Notes under the pieces: generated by a model | Seen by the model: only the letters and a program-made list of their open reading frames with translations | What the model was told of the DNA's origin: nothing | The model's database searches: none | Shown: piece after piece, positions 9,852 to 17,863 of the stretch | Layout of the letters: every line of letters starts with the position of its first letter | How positions within the stretch are numbered: position 1 is the stretch's first letter | Made by a program: the position numbers and the translations under genes | Source: Bog-473 sp963711065 | GTDB taxonomy: Bacteria > Actinomycetota > Acidimicrobiia > Acidimicrobiales > RAAP-2 | Assembly: GCA_963711065.1 (NCBI GenBank) | Contig: CAVQCO010000002.1 | Coordinates: 434,001 to 498,000, forward strand | Direction: 5' to 3' | DNA length: 64,000 nucleotides

Positions 9852-11447
9852 ATGAGGCGGGTTACTGCGATGAGACTGAGACGTTGTGCGGCGCGGAGAC
9901 TGCGTAGTCATTCGGGTCCGACGGTCGCGCCGCGTCCGTGTGACGAGTCGGGCGCCACGCTCGTCCTGGCGCTCCTCTTCCTGGTCGTCATCGGCCTCAT
10001 CGTGGGCGGGCTGGCCTCGTGGACGTCCAACGATCTGTCCAACAGCTTGAGGTTCCAGCAGGACCGGTCGGCTCAGTACGCCCTGTCCAGCACCACACAG
10101 GTGGCGATCCAGAACATTCGCTACGCGCCGCTCCTGGGCTCGAAGCAGACGCTCAACGCCAGCCCGCCCTCGTACTGTTGGGGCCCGACGCCCGCAGCGG
10201 GGACGGGCACGGTCTCCGAGTTGACCGTCCTCAACTATCAGGTGGCTGTCTGGTGCAGCACCGTGTGGACCCCCACCAGCGCGTCGACGCGTGTCGTCAC
10301 CGTGTCTGCCTGCTTGACCAGCGTCGTTCCGACGCCTGTCAGCGGCAGCTCCCTGGCCTCGGTGCAGGCCGCGGCGCTGCAGTGCGCTGGCAGCCCGGGC
10401 CTCCAGACGCTCGTCACTTTCGACGACTACTCGACGGCAAACCCATCGGTCAACCCCGGCGTGTGCATCCCGCCGCCGAACGGAACCTGTGGTCAGGGCA
10501 TGACCGTCAACAGCTCGACCATCGGCACCCTGAATCCAACGGTGACCTCGCTGTCGACGAACGTGGGTCCTCTCACGGGTGGTACGACCGTGAACCTGAC
10601 GGGCACCGGCTTCGTGACGGGAGCGACGGTCAACTTCATCGCGACCAACCTCTCGTCGAACATCGTCTTCCCCGGTGTCGGGGTCACGGTGAACTCGTCC
10701 ACCTCGCTGTCCGTGACGACGCCGCCCGCGACGACGGTGACGACTTACTACGTCATCGTGTCCACCACCGACGGGTCCAGCCAGGCGGGCCCCCAGGCGC
10801 AGTTCACCTACCAGCCGGTCATCCCGACCGTCACCTCGATCGCGACCGCGTCCGGAGGGACGTCCGGCTCCGCGGCCGGGGGGACGTCCATCACGATCAG
10901 CGGCACGGGTTTCCTCAGCCCCGTCGCCGGCGACAATACGAAGGTGAATTTCATCGACACCGCCAACAACTCCATCGTGCTGCAGGCGCCCTACCTCACC
11001 GTCAACGGGTACGTGAACGGTGTGCAGACCATCACCGCCACGACCCCTGGCATCGTCCAGGACACCACGTATTACGTGACCGTCACGACCTTCCCGGCCG
11101 GTGGCACCAGCGCGACGGGGCCCACCTTCACGTTTGTGCCACTCACGCCCGTCGTCGCCAGCGTCAGTCCGACCTCGGGCGGTGCGAACACCTCCATCAC
11201 CGTGACCGGGATCGGCTTCGTGAGTGGCGGGACGACGGTCCAGCTCATCCCGCAGTCGGGCAACGGTTCCACCCTGAACGCAACCAGCGTCACGGTGTCG
11301 TCGTCCACGACCCTCACCGCCACCGTTCCTTCCGGCGGGCAGAACAACGCGACCTACTACGTGATGATCACGACCACGAGCGGGGGGCCCAGCTGCCCCG
11401 GCTCGAACTGCAGTTCGGGTGGGTCGGCCCCCACCTACACCTACTAG
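9852..11447 (+). CDS. PilX-like minor pilin with IPT/TIG repeats
   Basis: I chose the ATG at 9852 because GGCGAGACGAG precedes it; 9870 is an alternative. After a basic N-terminus, residues 31-54 read DESGATLVLALLFLVVIGLIVGG, a prepilin-like Gly junction and hydrophobic helix as in PilX N-terminal domains. The Glu at +5 is missing, which is tolerated in some minor pilins. Residues 55-215 form a globular region with several Cys. Three IPT/TIG (Ig-like) domains follow, each starting with an SP/TSG-type strand and containing a GTGF turn. The product is about 531 residues. It follows the giant adhesin by 17 bp and is probably in the same transcript as a further minor pilin. Confidence 0.75.
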   Translation: MRRVTAMRLRRCAARRLRSHSGPTVAPRPCDESGATLVLALLFLVVIGLIVGGLASWTSNDLSNSLRFQQDRSAQYALSSTTQVAIQNIRYAPLLGSKQTLNASPPSYCWGPTPAAGTGTVSELTVLNYQVAVWCSTVWTPTSASTRVVTVSACLTSVVPTPVSGSSLASVQAAALQCAGSPGLQTLVTFDDYSTANPSVNPGVCIPPPNGTCGQGMTVNSSTIGTLNPTVTSLSTNVGPLTGGTTVNLTGTGFVTGATVNFIATNLSSNIVFPGVGVTVNSSTSLSVTTPPATTVTTYYVIVSTTDGSSQAGPQAQFTYQPVIPTVTSIATASGGTSGSAAGGTSITISGTGFLSPVAGDNTKVNFIDTANNSIVLQAPYLTVNGYVNGVQTITATTPGIVQDTTYYVTVTTFPAGGTSATGPTFTFVPLTPVVASVSPTSGGANTSITVTGIGFVSGGTTVQLIPQSGNGSTLNATSVTVSSSTTLTATVPSGGQNNATYYVMITTTSGGPSCPGSNCSSGGSAPTYTY

Positions 11448-11645
11448 TCCGCTCGCCCTCCGTCCGCCGAGCTGACCCGGCTGTGGCCCACCGGGCCTCG
11501 CCGCGCCAGGACTGGGGCGAGAAGGGGACCTTCGGCCCTGGAAGGGCCCGCCGAACGTGGCACCCTGCAAGGAGGGGCATGCGGGTGACGGGACCCGTGT
11601 GACGGAGATGGCTTCGAGCCGGACTGCAGATCGGAAGGTGCAGCC

Positions 11646-12026
11646 ATGAGCAGCACGGAGCAGAGACCCGGCGTCGTCGAGACGTCGCCTGCGAACGGAG
11701 ATGAGGCCGAGCGTCGGCAGGCGGTGCATCGGATCAAGCGCAAGCGGCGCTTCCATGCCGAGTTGGTGTTCACCGCGATCGGGGTGGCCCTCCTGGTCCT
11801 CATCTGGGCCACGTCGGAGTACCACAACGCCGGCGGTTGGCCGACCCAGGGGTTCAGCCAGAGCTCGGGGATCCACGACGTCTGGAACTACTGGATCGTC
11901 TACCCGCTGATCGCGGTGGCCGCCATCGTCGGTGTGCGCGCTTGGTTCGTGTACGGCCACGGCCACAAGCCCATCTCCGAGAGCGAGATCACGCGGGAGA
12001 TGGAGCGGCAGTCGGGTCGGCGCTGA
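11646..12026 (+). CDS. Small two-transmembrane protein (2TM-domain-like)
   Basis: The product is 126 residues. A polar N-terminus of about 35 residues with a basic cluster (RIKRKRRFHAE) is followed by a first membrane helix at about 38-55. A short exposed loop with NAGGWPTQGF leads to a second helix at about 83-101, then a charged tail. The two-helix hairpin with basic flanks resembles the actinobacterial 2TM domain, which is often found in small membrane proteins of unknown function. The ATG at 11646 is preceded by GGAAGG. The 198 bp upstream hold nothing I recognise. Confidence 0.6.
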   Translation: MSSTEQRPGVVETSPANGDEAERRQAVHRIKRKRRFHAELVFTAIGVALLVLIWATSEYHNAGGWPTQGFSQSSGIHDVWNYWIVYPLIAVAAIVGVRAWFVYGHGHKPISESEITREMERQSGRR

Positions 12027-12081
12027 GCCGGCGGGCCGGCGAAGCACGACTCATTCCCCAGGCCGTCGACGAGGAGGACCC

Positions 12082-12294
12082 ATGGCAGAGACGGGCACGA
12101 GCAACGGAAAGGCGACGAGCAACGCGAAGGCCAAGAACGGCGCCGCCGGAGGGATCTGGTTCCTCGGGTTCGTCGGAGCATTGGTGTATTACATCCACAC
12201 CCACTCGGGCACCTTCTGGCTCGTGGTCCTGGCCTTCTTGAAGGCCCTGGTCTGGCCGGCCTTCGTCGTGTACCACGTGCTCGGGCTGCATTAG
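12082..12294 (+). CDS. Small membrane protein, 70 residues
   Basis: The ATG at 12082 follows a strong ribosome-binding site, GAGGAGGACCC. A Lys/Asn/Ala-rich hydrophilic stretch of 22 residues precedes two hydrophobic segments (about 24-39 and 45-66) separated by HTHSG. The pattern resembles short actinobacterial membrane proteins annotated as hypothetical. It lies 55 bp after the 2TM protein on the same strand and is probably cotranscribed. Function is unknown. Confidence 0.6.
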   Translation: MAETGTSNGKATSNAKAKNGAAGGIWFLGFVGALVYYIHTHSGTFWLVVLAFLKALVWPAFVVYHVLGLH

Positions 12295-12327
12295 CGCACC
12301 GCGGCCGGACAGTACCGACGGTCGCGG

Positions 12328-12555
12328 CGCTTGGCCCTCGCCATGAGCGGCCGAAGCCGTTCGGCCAAGCGCCCCGAACCATCCTCAGTCGCTTGGCCGT
12401 CGCCAAGAGCGGCCGGAGCCGCTCGGCCAAGCGCCCCGAGCCATCCTCAGTCGCTTGGCCGTCGCCAAGAGCGGCCGGAGCCGCTCGGCCAAGCGTCCGA
12501 GTCGTCCTCAGCCACTTGGCCGTCGCCAAGAGCGGCAGAGCCGCTCGGCCAAGTG
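12328..12555 (+). repeat. Four tandem 61-62 bp units, each a two-step hairpin
   Basis: Units start at 12328, 12390, 12452 and 12513. Each has outer arms CGCTTGGCC and GGCCAAGCG and inner arms GAGCGGC and GCCGCTC around a short CGGA-type loop. Between the hairpins lies a spacer related to CCCCGAGCCATCCTCAGT. In the fourth unit the outer arms are CACTTGGCC and GGCCAAGTG, so both sides changed together and pairing is kept. This argues for selection on the structure, at RNA or cruciform level. The array fills most of the 308-bp gap between convergent genes. Confidence 0.8.
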
Positions 12556-12601
12556 CTGGAGGACTGTGTGGAAACCGGTTCCCTGTGTACCGATCCTTTG
12601 C

Positions 12602-12931
12602 CTAGTGGAGATCCAGCAGGAGGTCCCGGAGCGGGACCCCGTCGCAGATGAGCACGATCTTGTCGAAGTCCGCCTTCGTCAGCGACCGCTGCACCTCGGG
12701 CCAGTTGCTGGCGCCGCTGCGCATGTAGGTCATGAAGATCTCCCAGATGGCGAGCCGCTTGCGCATCCGGTCCACCTCGAGCTCGAGGGAGGCGTAGTCG
12801 ATGGGCTCGGGGCCGGCGGCGATCACGTCCTCCTGGACGGGCGGGTGGCCGAAGAGATCGTGGCGGAGCCGCTCGAGCGCGGCCTCAATGGAGTGCGCGT
12901 CGGAGAGGGCACTGTCCGTCTCCGTCCGCAT
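12602..12931 (-). CDS. Hypothetical protein, 109 residues
   Basis: I chose the ATG at 12931 because GAGGAGGGTGCAG precedes it on the minus strand; the open frame extends further to 13102 without such a site. The protein is mostly helical and acidic, with a heptad-like segment LELEVDRMRKRLAIWEIFM and a C-terminal LTKADFDKIVLICDG stretch. There are no catalytic motifs and no signal peptide. I do not recognise the family. A 9-bp inverted repeat lies about 145 bp upstream and could be its operator. Confidence 0.5.
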   Translation of the reverse strand: MRTETDSALSDAHSIEAALERLRHDLFGHPPVQEDVIAAGPEPIDYASLELEVDRMRKRLAIWEIFMTYMRSGASNWPEVQRSLTKADFDKIVLICDGVPLRDLLLDLH

Positions 12932-13075
12932 CTGCACCCTCCTCGGTGATCCGACCCCTGGCGTGTCTCCGGGGAGACCACCGCCCTTCCATTGGATGGT
13001 GACAGGCCGGTGGTCGGGCGCTATAGAGCCGTTGGAACCTATTCGGGCCGTTGGTCCCACTTTGTTGTTCAGGGG

Positions 13076-13102
13076 TTGACAACGTTGTTCTTCCGTTGTC
13101 AA
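13076..13102. promoter_or_regulatory. Operator-like inverted repeat
   Basis: The arms TTGACAACG and CGTTGTCAA are perfect 9-bp inverted repeats separated by 9 bp. The site sits between the stop of the TPP enzyme and the upstream region of the small minus-strand gene at 12602-12931. The left arm also contains a TTGACA hexamer. There is no T-run, so an operator fits better than a terminator. Confidence 0.45.
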
Positions 13103-13132
13103 TCGTGAGGGCCGCGGGCCCGCCAGAGGCCG

Positions 13133-14680
13133 CTACAGCGGCACCTCGATCAGCGCCGGCCCCGGCTCCGCGAAGCCTGCCTCGAGCGCCGTCAGCAGGT
13201 CCTCGGCGCGCTCCACCCGCCGGGCCGGCACGCCCATCCCCGCGGCCAGGGCGCAGAAGTCGAGCTCGGGATCGGTGAGGTCGAGCAGCCGTCGCGCCGC
13301 CGCGCCGCCGGCGTCGGCGCCCACCCGGTGCAGCTCCATGTTCAAGATGGCGTAGCTCCGGTTGGCCAGGACGACGGTCGTCACGTTCAGTCCCTCGCGG
13401 GCCTGCGTCCACAGCGCCTGCAGCGTGTACATGGCGCTCCCGTCGGCCTGCAGGCAGAGCACGGGGCGTTCGGGAGCCGCCACGCCCGCCCCCGTGGCCA
13501 TGGGCAGACCGATCCCGATGGCGCCGCCCGTCAGCGTCAACCAGTCGTGTCGCGGTGCGCCCGCCGTGGCCCCCGCGACGAAGAGGCCCGACGTGTTGCC
13601 CTCGTCGACCACGATCGTGCCCTCGGGCAGGGTCGCCCCGACCGCGGCGGCCAGCGACTCGGCCGAGACGGCCCCGGTCGGGCGCTCGGGCCGGCCGAAC
13701 GGGGCCGGCGTGCCCGCGTCGGCCGCGGCACCCACCGCCTCGGCGAGGGCCTCGAGGGCGCCGGCGGCATCCTCGCCGGGTCGGGCCAGCGTGTGCACCG
13801 TGCAACCCGGCGGGACAAGGTCGCTCGCCTTGCCGGGGTAGGCGAAGAAGGACACCGGGGCCTTGGCGTCCACCAGGACCAGGTGGCGCACGCCGTCCAG
13901 CTGCGCCTGGGCCATCTCGGCCAGGTAGGCCAGCCGGTCCACGGCCGGCACGCCCGCCCCGCGTTCGAGGTTGGCCGGGAACGTCTCGCCGAGGAGCGCC
14001 GCTCCCGTCGCCGCGGCGACCCGGCCGGCCGCGTGCAGGCCCGTCGCCCGCACCGCGCTGCCACCGAGGAGCAGTGCCGCCCGCTCGCCCGAGCGCAGCG
14101 CCTTGGCGACCTCCTCGACCGTGTCCGTCGGCACGCCCGTGGCCCGACCCGGTGCCCGCGGCGGGCAGGGGCCCGTGGTCGACTCCGACCACGAGGAGTC
14201 GGCGGGCAGCACCAGGGTCGCCACGCAACCGGGCGGCCCCAGCGCGGCGGCCACGGCGTCGGCGGCGTCGCCCCCCACGTCGTCGGCCCGCGCGCTCGAG
14301 CGGTACCACCCCGAGACGGCGCCGGCGATGGACGCGATGTCCGACTGCAGCGGCGCGTCGTAGCGTCCGTGGTACGTCGCGTGGTCCCCGACCACGTTGA
14401 CGATGGGGGTGCGGGCCCGGCGCGCGTTGTGGAGGTTGGCCAGGCCGTTGCCGAGTCCGGGACCGAGGTGCAACAGGGTGGCCGCCGGGCGCCCGGCGAC
14501 GCGGCCGTAGCCGTCGGCCGCGCCGGTGACGACCCCCTCGAAGAGGCACAGGACGCCACGCATGGCCGGCACGTCGTCGAGCGCGGCGACGAAGTGCATC
14601 TCGGAGGTCCCGGGGTTGGCGAAGCACACGTCGACGCCGGCCCCGACCAAGGTGGACAGCAGCGAGCGGGCGCCGTTCAC
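13133..14680 (-). CDS. Thiamine-pyrophosphate enzyme, acetolactate synthase large-subunit-like
   Basis: The product is 515 residues with the three-domain TPP decarboxylase/synthase layout. The N-terminal pyrimidine-binding domain contains NPGTSEMHFV and the conserved Glu in CLFEGVVTGAADGYGR, followed by LHLGPGLGNGLANLHN. A central domain follows. The C-terminal PP-binding domain has LCLQADGSAMYTLQ and an ANRSY about 25 residues later, the usual DG...N metal/TPP motif with Ala in place of the first Gly. It belongs to the IlvB-like group often annotated IlvX, whose substrate is not established; benzoylformate-type decarboxylation is an alternative. The GTG start overlaps the stop of the upstream FAD oxidase by 4 bp, so the two are probably a functional pair on 2-hydroxy or 2-oxo acids. 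Confidence 0.8.
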   Translation of the reverse strand: MNGARSLLSTLVGAGVDVCFANPGTSEMHFVAALDDVPAMRGVLCLFEGVVTGAADGYGRVAGRPAATLLHLGPGLGNGLANLHNARRARTPIVNVVGDHATYHGRYDAPLQSDIASIAGAVSGWYRSSARADDVGGDAADAVAAALGPPGCVATLVLPADSSWSESTTGPCPPRAPGRATGVPTDTVEEVAKALRSGERAALLLGGSAVRATGLHAAGRVAAATGAALLGETFPANLERGAGVPAVDRLAYLAEMAQAQLDGVRHLVLVDAKAPVSFFAYPGKASDLVPPGCTVHTLARPGEDAAGALEALAEAVGAAADAGTPAPFGRPERPTGAVSAESLAAAVGATLPEGTIVVDEGNTSGLFVAGATAGAPRHDWLTLTGGAIGIGLPMATGAGVAAPERPVLCLQADGSAMYTLQALWTQAREGLNVTTVVLANRSYAILNMELHRVGADAGGAAARRLLDLTDPELDFCALAAGMGVPARRVERAEDLLTALEAGFAEPGPALIEVPL

Positions 14681-16092
14681 GCGGGCGCCTCCGTCGGCGC
14701 CATGCCGAGGACCCGGTCGGGCCCGAGGATCCCCTGCGGGTCGAACGCCGTCTTGATGCTGCGCATCAGCTCCAACGCCACCGGGTCCTCCATCTCCAGG
14801 AAGTACGACAGCTTGGCCGTCCCGATGCCGTGCTCGCCCGAGATGGCGCCCCCCTCGGCGAGCGCCAGCTCGAAGCTGGCGTGCATGAGGGCGTGCCGGC
14901 GCTCGTCGTCGGGCTGGAAGACGGTCACGTGCACGTTGCCGTCGCCGATGTGCCCGCACCCCGTGACCAGCGCCCCGTGCTCCTCGGCCAGCTCGGCGAC
15001 CCGGGCCAGGTAGCCGGGGATGGACGCGCGGGGGAGGACCGCGTCGATCAGGTCGTCGCAGCCGGCCGCTTTGCCGACGAAGAAGGCCCGTTCCCGGGCG
15101 GCGATGAGCTGCGCCCCCGAGGTCGGCGGCAGCACGTAGACGTCGCGTGCCCCGAGCTCCGTCAGTAGCGTGCCGAGGTGCTGGACGTCCTCGTCCACCC
15201 GGTCGGCCTCCATGCCCTCGAGGACGACCACGAGGTAGGCCAGGGTGGCCGCCTTGACCTCGTCGGGGACGCCGAGGTCCAGCCCGGCGGCCCGGGTGAT
15301 GCCGGCCATGACCAAGACGTCGACGTACTCGAGGATGGAGGGATCGATCCCGCTCTGCACGATGGGGGGCACGGCGCGCGCCACCTCCGCCAGCGTGCCG
15401 AAGGGGGCCAGGACGGTCGCCGTGGCGGTGAAGCGGGGCTGCACCTTGACCGTCACCTCCGTGGTGATGGCGAGTGTCCCCTCCGAGCCGATCAGGAGCT
15501 GGGTCAGGTCGTAGCCCGAGGAGCACTTGACGAACTTGCCGCCCGTCCGCAGCACCCGGCCGTCGGCCAGCACCACCTCGAGCCCGAGGACGTGGTGGCG
15601 TGTCACCCCGTAGCGGACCGCTCGCATGCCGCCCGCGTTGGTGGCCACGTTCCCGCCGAGGGAGCCGCTCTGCTCACCGGGGGAGACGGGGTAGATGAGG
15701 CCGAGCGGGGCGAGCTCGGCGTTGAGCTGTTGGAGCGTGACGCCGGGCTCCACCACGGCGACCTGGTTCTCGGTGTCGATCTCGCGGATGCGCGTCATGC
15801 GGTCGAAGGCCAGGAGGATCCCGTCGGCGACCGGGACGGCCGCGCCGGAGAGCCCCGTGCCGCTGCCCCGGGCCACGACCGGCACCCCGTGCTCGCTCGC
15901 CACCTCGAGGACCTCGGACACCTCGCCCGTCGTGGCCGGCAGCACGAGGGCCAGCGGGACGACCGGTGCAGTGGTGAGCGCCTCGTCGTGGGTGTAGTCG
16001 GCGTGCACGGCGTCGGCGGCCACGACGTGGCTCTCGCCGACGGCTTTGCGCAGCTGTTCCAGGAGTTCCGGCATGCGACGGGCCACTGCCAC
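14677..16092 (-). CDS. FAD-binding oxidase, glycolate oxidase GlcD / D-lactate dehydrogenase family
   Basis: The product is about 471 residues, the usual length. The N-terminal FAD_binding_4 (PCMH) domain shows VPVVARGSGTGLSGAAVP and a YPVSPGEQSGSLGGNVATNAGG segment that contacts the FAD. The C-terminal FAD-oxidase_C domain ends with HIGDGNVHVTVF and GAISGEHGIGTAK, the conserved metal/substrate region. It oxidises 2-hydroxy acids such as glycolate or D-lactate to 2-oxo acids. A GTG at 16092 and an ATG at 16074 are both possible starts, and neither has a strong ribosome-binding site. The TPP enzyme follows with a 4-bp overlap and could act on the 2-oxo product; that step is inference. Confidence 0.85.
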   Translation of the reverse strand: MAVARRMPELLEQLRKAVGESHVVAADAVHADYTHDEALTTAPVVPLALVLPATTGEVSEVLEVASEHGVPVVARGSGTGLSGAAVPVADGILLAFDRMTRIREIDTENQVAVVEPGVTLQQLNAELAPLGLIYPVSPGEQSGSLGGNVATNAGGMRAVRYGVTRHHVLGLEVVLADGRVLRTGGKFVKCSSGYDLTQLLIGSEGTLAITTEVTVKVQPRFTATATVLAPFGTLAEVARAVPPIVQSGIDPSILEYVDVLVMAGITRAAGLDLGVPDEVKAATLAYLVVVLEGMEADRVDEDVQHLGTLLTELGARDVYVLPPTSGAQLIAARERAFFVGKAAGCDDLIDAVLPRASIPGYLARVAELAEEHGALVTGCGHIGDGNVHVTVFQPDDERRHALMHASFELALAEGGAISGEHGIGTAKLSYFLEMEDPVALELMRSIKTAFDPQGILGPDRVLGMAPTEAPA

Positions 16093-16127
16093 CTCGGGAC
16101 GTTCGGGCGGGACCGACCTTACCGGCC

Positions 16128-17759
16128 CTACTCGCCCTGCGTGGCTCCCTCGGCCGCCTCGGCGAGCCGCCGCCGGAGCTCGGCGACGTGCACCGAGACC
16201 TCGTCGGCCGCGGTCGGCGCCGCCTCCGTCTCGAGCTCCGCGATCGCCCGCTCAATGGCGGCGAGCCACGGGCTCGGCCCGCGCGCCGGGTCCGTCGGCA
16301 CGGCGGCACCGGAGCGCTCCGACCAGCTGCACCACAGCTCCTCCTCGGAGCGGGTCAGCGCCACGTAGAGGAGGCGCAGCTCCTCCTCGACGGCGGCCGC
16401 CGTCTGGGCCGAGCCGATGGGCATGAGCCCCTCCCGCAACCCGAGCACCAGCACCGTCGGCCACTGCAGGCCCTTGGCCCGGTGGAAGGTCGTGAGCACC
16501 ACCCGGTCGCGGTCCTCGGCGTCCTCGCGCCCCGCGTCGGGGGTGTCGTCCTCGCCGCGCCGGCCGCTCTCCGCGCGCAGGTCGGAGGCCGGCCCGAGGT
16601 CGGCACCCGCGATCCGGCTCGGCACCCTGGCCGCGTCCATGGCCGCCTGCACCGTGGCCAGCTGCGCGTTCGTGCGCGTCAGCACCGCGATGCTCGACCA
16701 CCGGCGCCCCGGTGTGCGCGACATCTTCGCCCGGGCCGCGGCCCACGCCGCCTCGTCGGCCTCGGTGGCGTGCACCACGACCTTGGGGACGGGCCCGTCG
16801 ACCCGTGTCGTGCGCGGCGGCACCACCTCGCTCGCCCCGCCGCCCTCGCGCAGGACGGCGGTCGCCACCGCCACCACCTGGGGCGTGCAGCGGTGGTTCT
16901 CGTCCAGTCGGATCACCTTGGTGCCCCGCAGGATCTCGGGCAGCCGGCCCAACAAGGTGGGGTCGGCCCCGTTGAACCCGTACACGGACTGGTTGGGGTC
17001 GCCCACGACGAAGAGGTCGGGCTCGTCGGCCAGCATCGTGGTCAGCAGCCGGAACTGGGCCGGGTTGACGTCCTGCATCTCGTCGACGAAGAGGTGGCGC
17101 GTGCGCCACCGGATGGAGTCGGCGAACTCGCGGTCGCCGGCCAGGGCGTCGGCGCAGGAGACGATCAGGTCGTCGAAGTCGAGGAGGCGCCTTCGCGCGC
17201 GCTCGGCCTCGTAGCGGGCGTAGGCGTCGGCCACCTGGTCGGCGTTGATGCCGCTGCGGCGGCGGTGCCGCCGCGCCTCGGCCTCGTAGTGGTCGGGGGG
17301 CACGAGCCGCGCCTTGGCCCAGCCGATCTCGGAGTCGAGGGCCCGTGTCCGGCGGGGGTCACCGGTCGTCACCTCGGCGAGCAGGCGCCGGCGGTCGGGC
17401 AGGAGCTGGGGGAGCGGCCGGCCGCGCAGCTCGCGGTGCTCGTGCAGCAGGCCGAGCGCGGTGCGGTGGAACGTGCCGGCCTTGACCCCCGAGACGCCGA
17501 GCGACCACAGGCGCGTGCGCAGCTCGTCGGCCGCCTTCCGGCTGAACGTGGTGACCAGCGTGCGGTCGGCCTCGATGGATCCGTCACGCACGCGGCGGGC
17601 GACCCGCAGCGTGAGCACCCGGGTCTTGCCGGCGCCGGCCCCGGCCACGACGCACAGCAACGGGTCCTCCGACTCGATGGCCTCCCGCTGGGCGATGGTG
17701 AGGCGACTGGCACCGGGGAGGGCCTCCCACGTGTCGCTCTCCAAGCCCTCGAACGTCAT
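16128..17759 (-). CDS. UvrD/PcrA-like superfamily 1 DNA helicase, short form
   Basis: I preferred the ATG at 17759 (MTFEGLES) to the GTG further upstream, giving 543 residues, against about 720 for UvrD. Motifs in order are Q-motif LTIAQREAI, Walker A VAGAGAGKTR, motif Ia TTFSRKAADELR, Walker B LFVDEMQDVNPAQ, motif III VVGDPNQSVYGFNGA, motif IV/V TFHRAKGLQWPTV and motif VI LLYVALTRSEEEL. All catalytic motifs are intact; the shortening lies mainly in the 1B/2B subdomains. It should be an ATP-dependent 3'-5' DNA translocase in repair or replication restart. It lies just upstream of the oxidase on the same strand with no obvious link. Confidence 0.85.
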   Translation of the reverse strand: MTFEGLESDTWEALPGASRLTIAQREAIESEDPLLCVVAGAGAGKTRVLTLRVARRVRDGSIEADRTLVTTFSRKAADELRTRLWSLGVSGVKAGTFHRTALGLLHEHRELRGRPLPQLLPDRRRLLAEVTTGDPRRTRALDSEIGWAKARLVPPDHYEAEARRHRRRSGINADQVADAYARYEAERARRRLLDFDDLIVSCADALAGDREFADSIRWRTRHLFVDEMQDVNPAQFRLLTTMLADEPDLFVVGDPNQSVYGFNGADPTLLGRLPEILRGTKVIRLDENHRCTPQVVAVATAVLREGGGASEVVPPRTTRVDGPVPKVVVHATEADEAAWAAARAKMSRTPGRRWSSIAVLTRTNAQLATVQAAMDAARVPSRIAGADLGPASDLRAESGRRGEDDTPDAGREDAEDRDRVVLTTFHRAKGLQWPTVLVLGLREGLMPIGSAQTAAAVEEELRLLYVALTRSEEELWCSWSERSGAAVPTDPARGPSPWLAAIERAIAELETEAAPTAADEVSVHVAELRRRLAEAAEGATQGE

Positions 17760-17863
17760 GACCACACTCCGCACGGTACAGAAAGGGTGCTCGGGGCACC
17801 CCGGGGACCTGCGCCTATGGTGGCCGACCGGGGGCCGCCGGGCCCAGGGAGAGGGTAGGGGAC

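Noticed and set aside
9819..12047. Long minus-strand frame opposite the PilX-like gene
   Set aside because: It spans two good plus-strand genes and has the composition of antisense shadow.
12328..12555. CRISPR array
   Set aside because: Units are 61-62 bp with no variable spacers; the whole unit is repeated and palindromic, and there are no cas genes.
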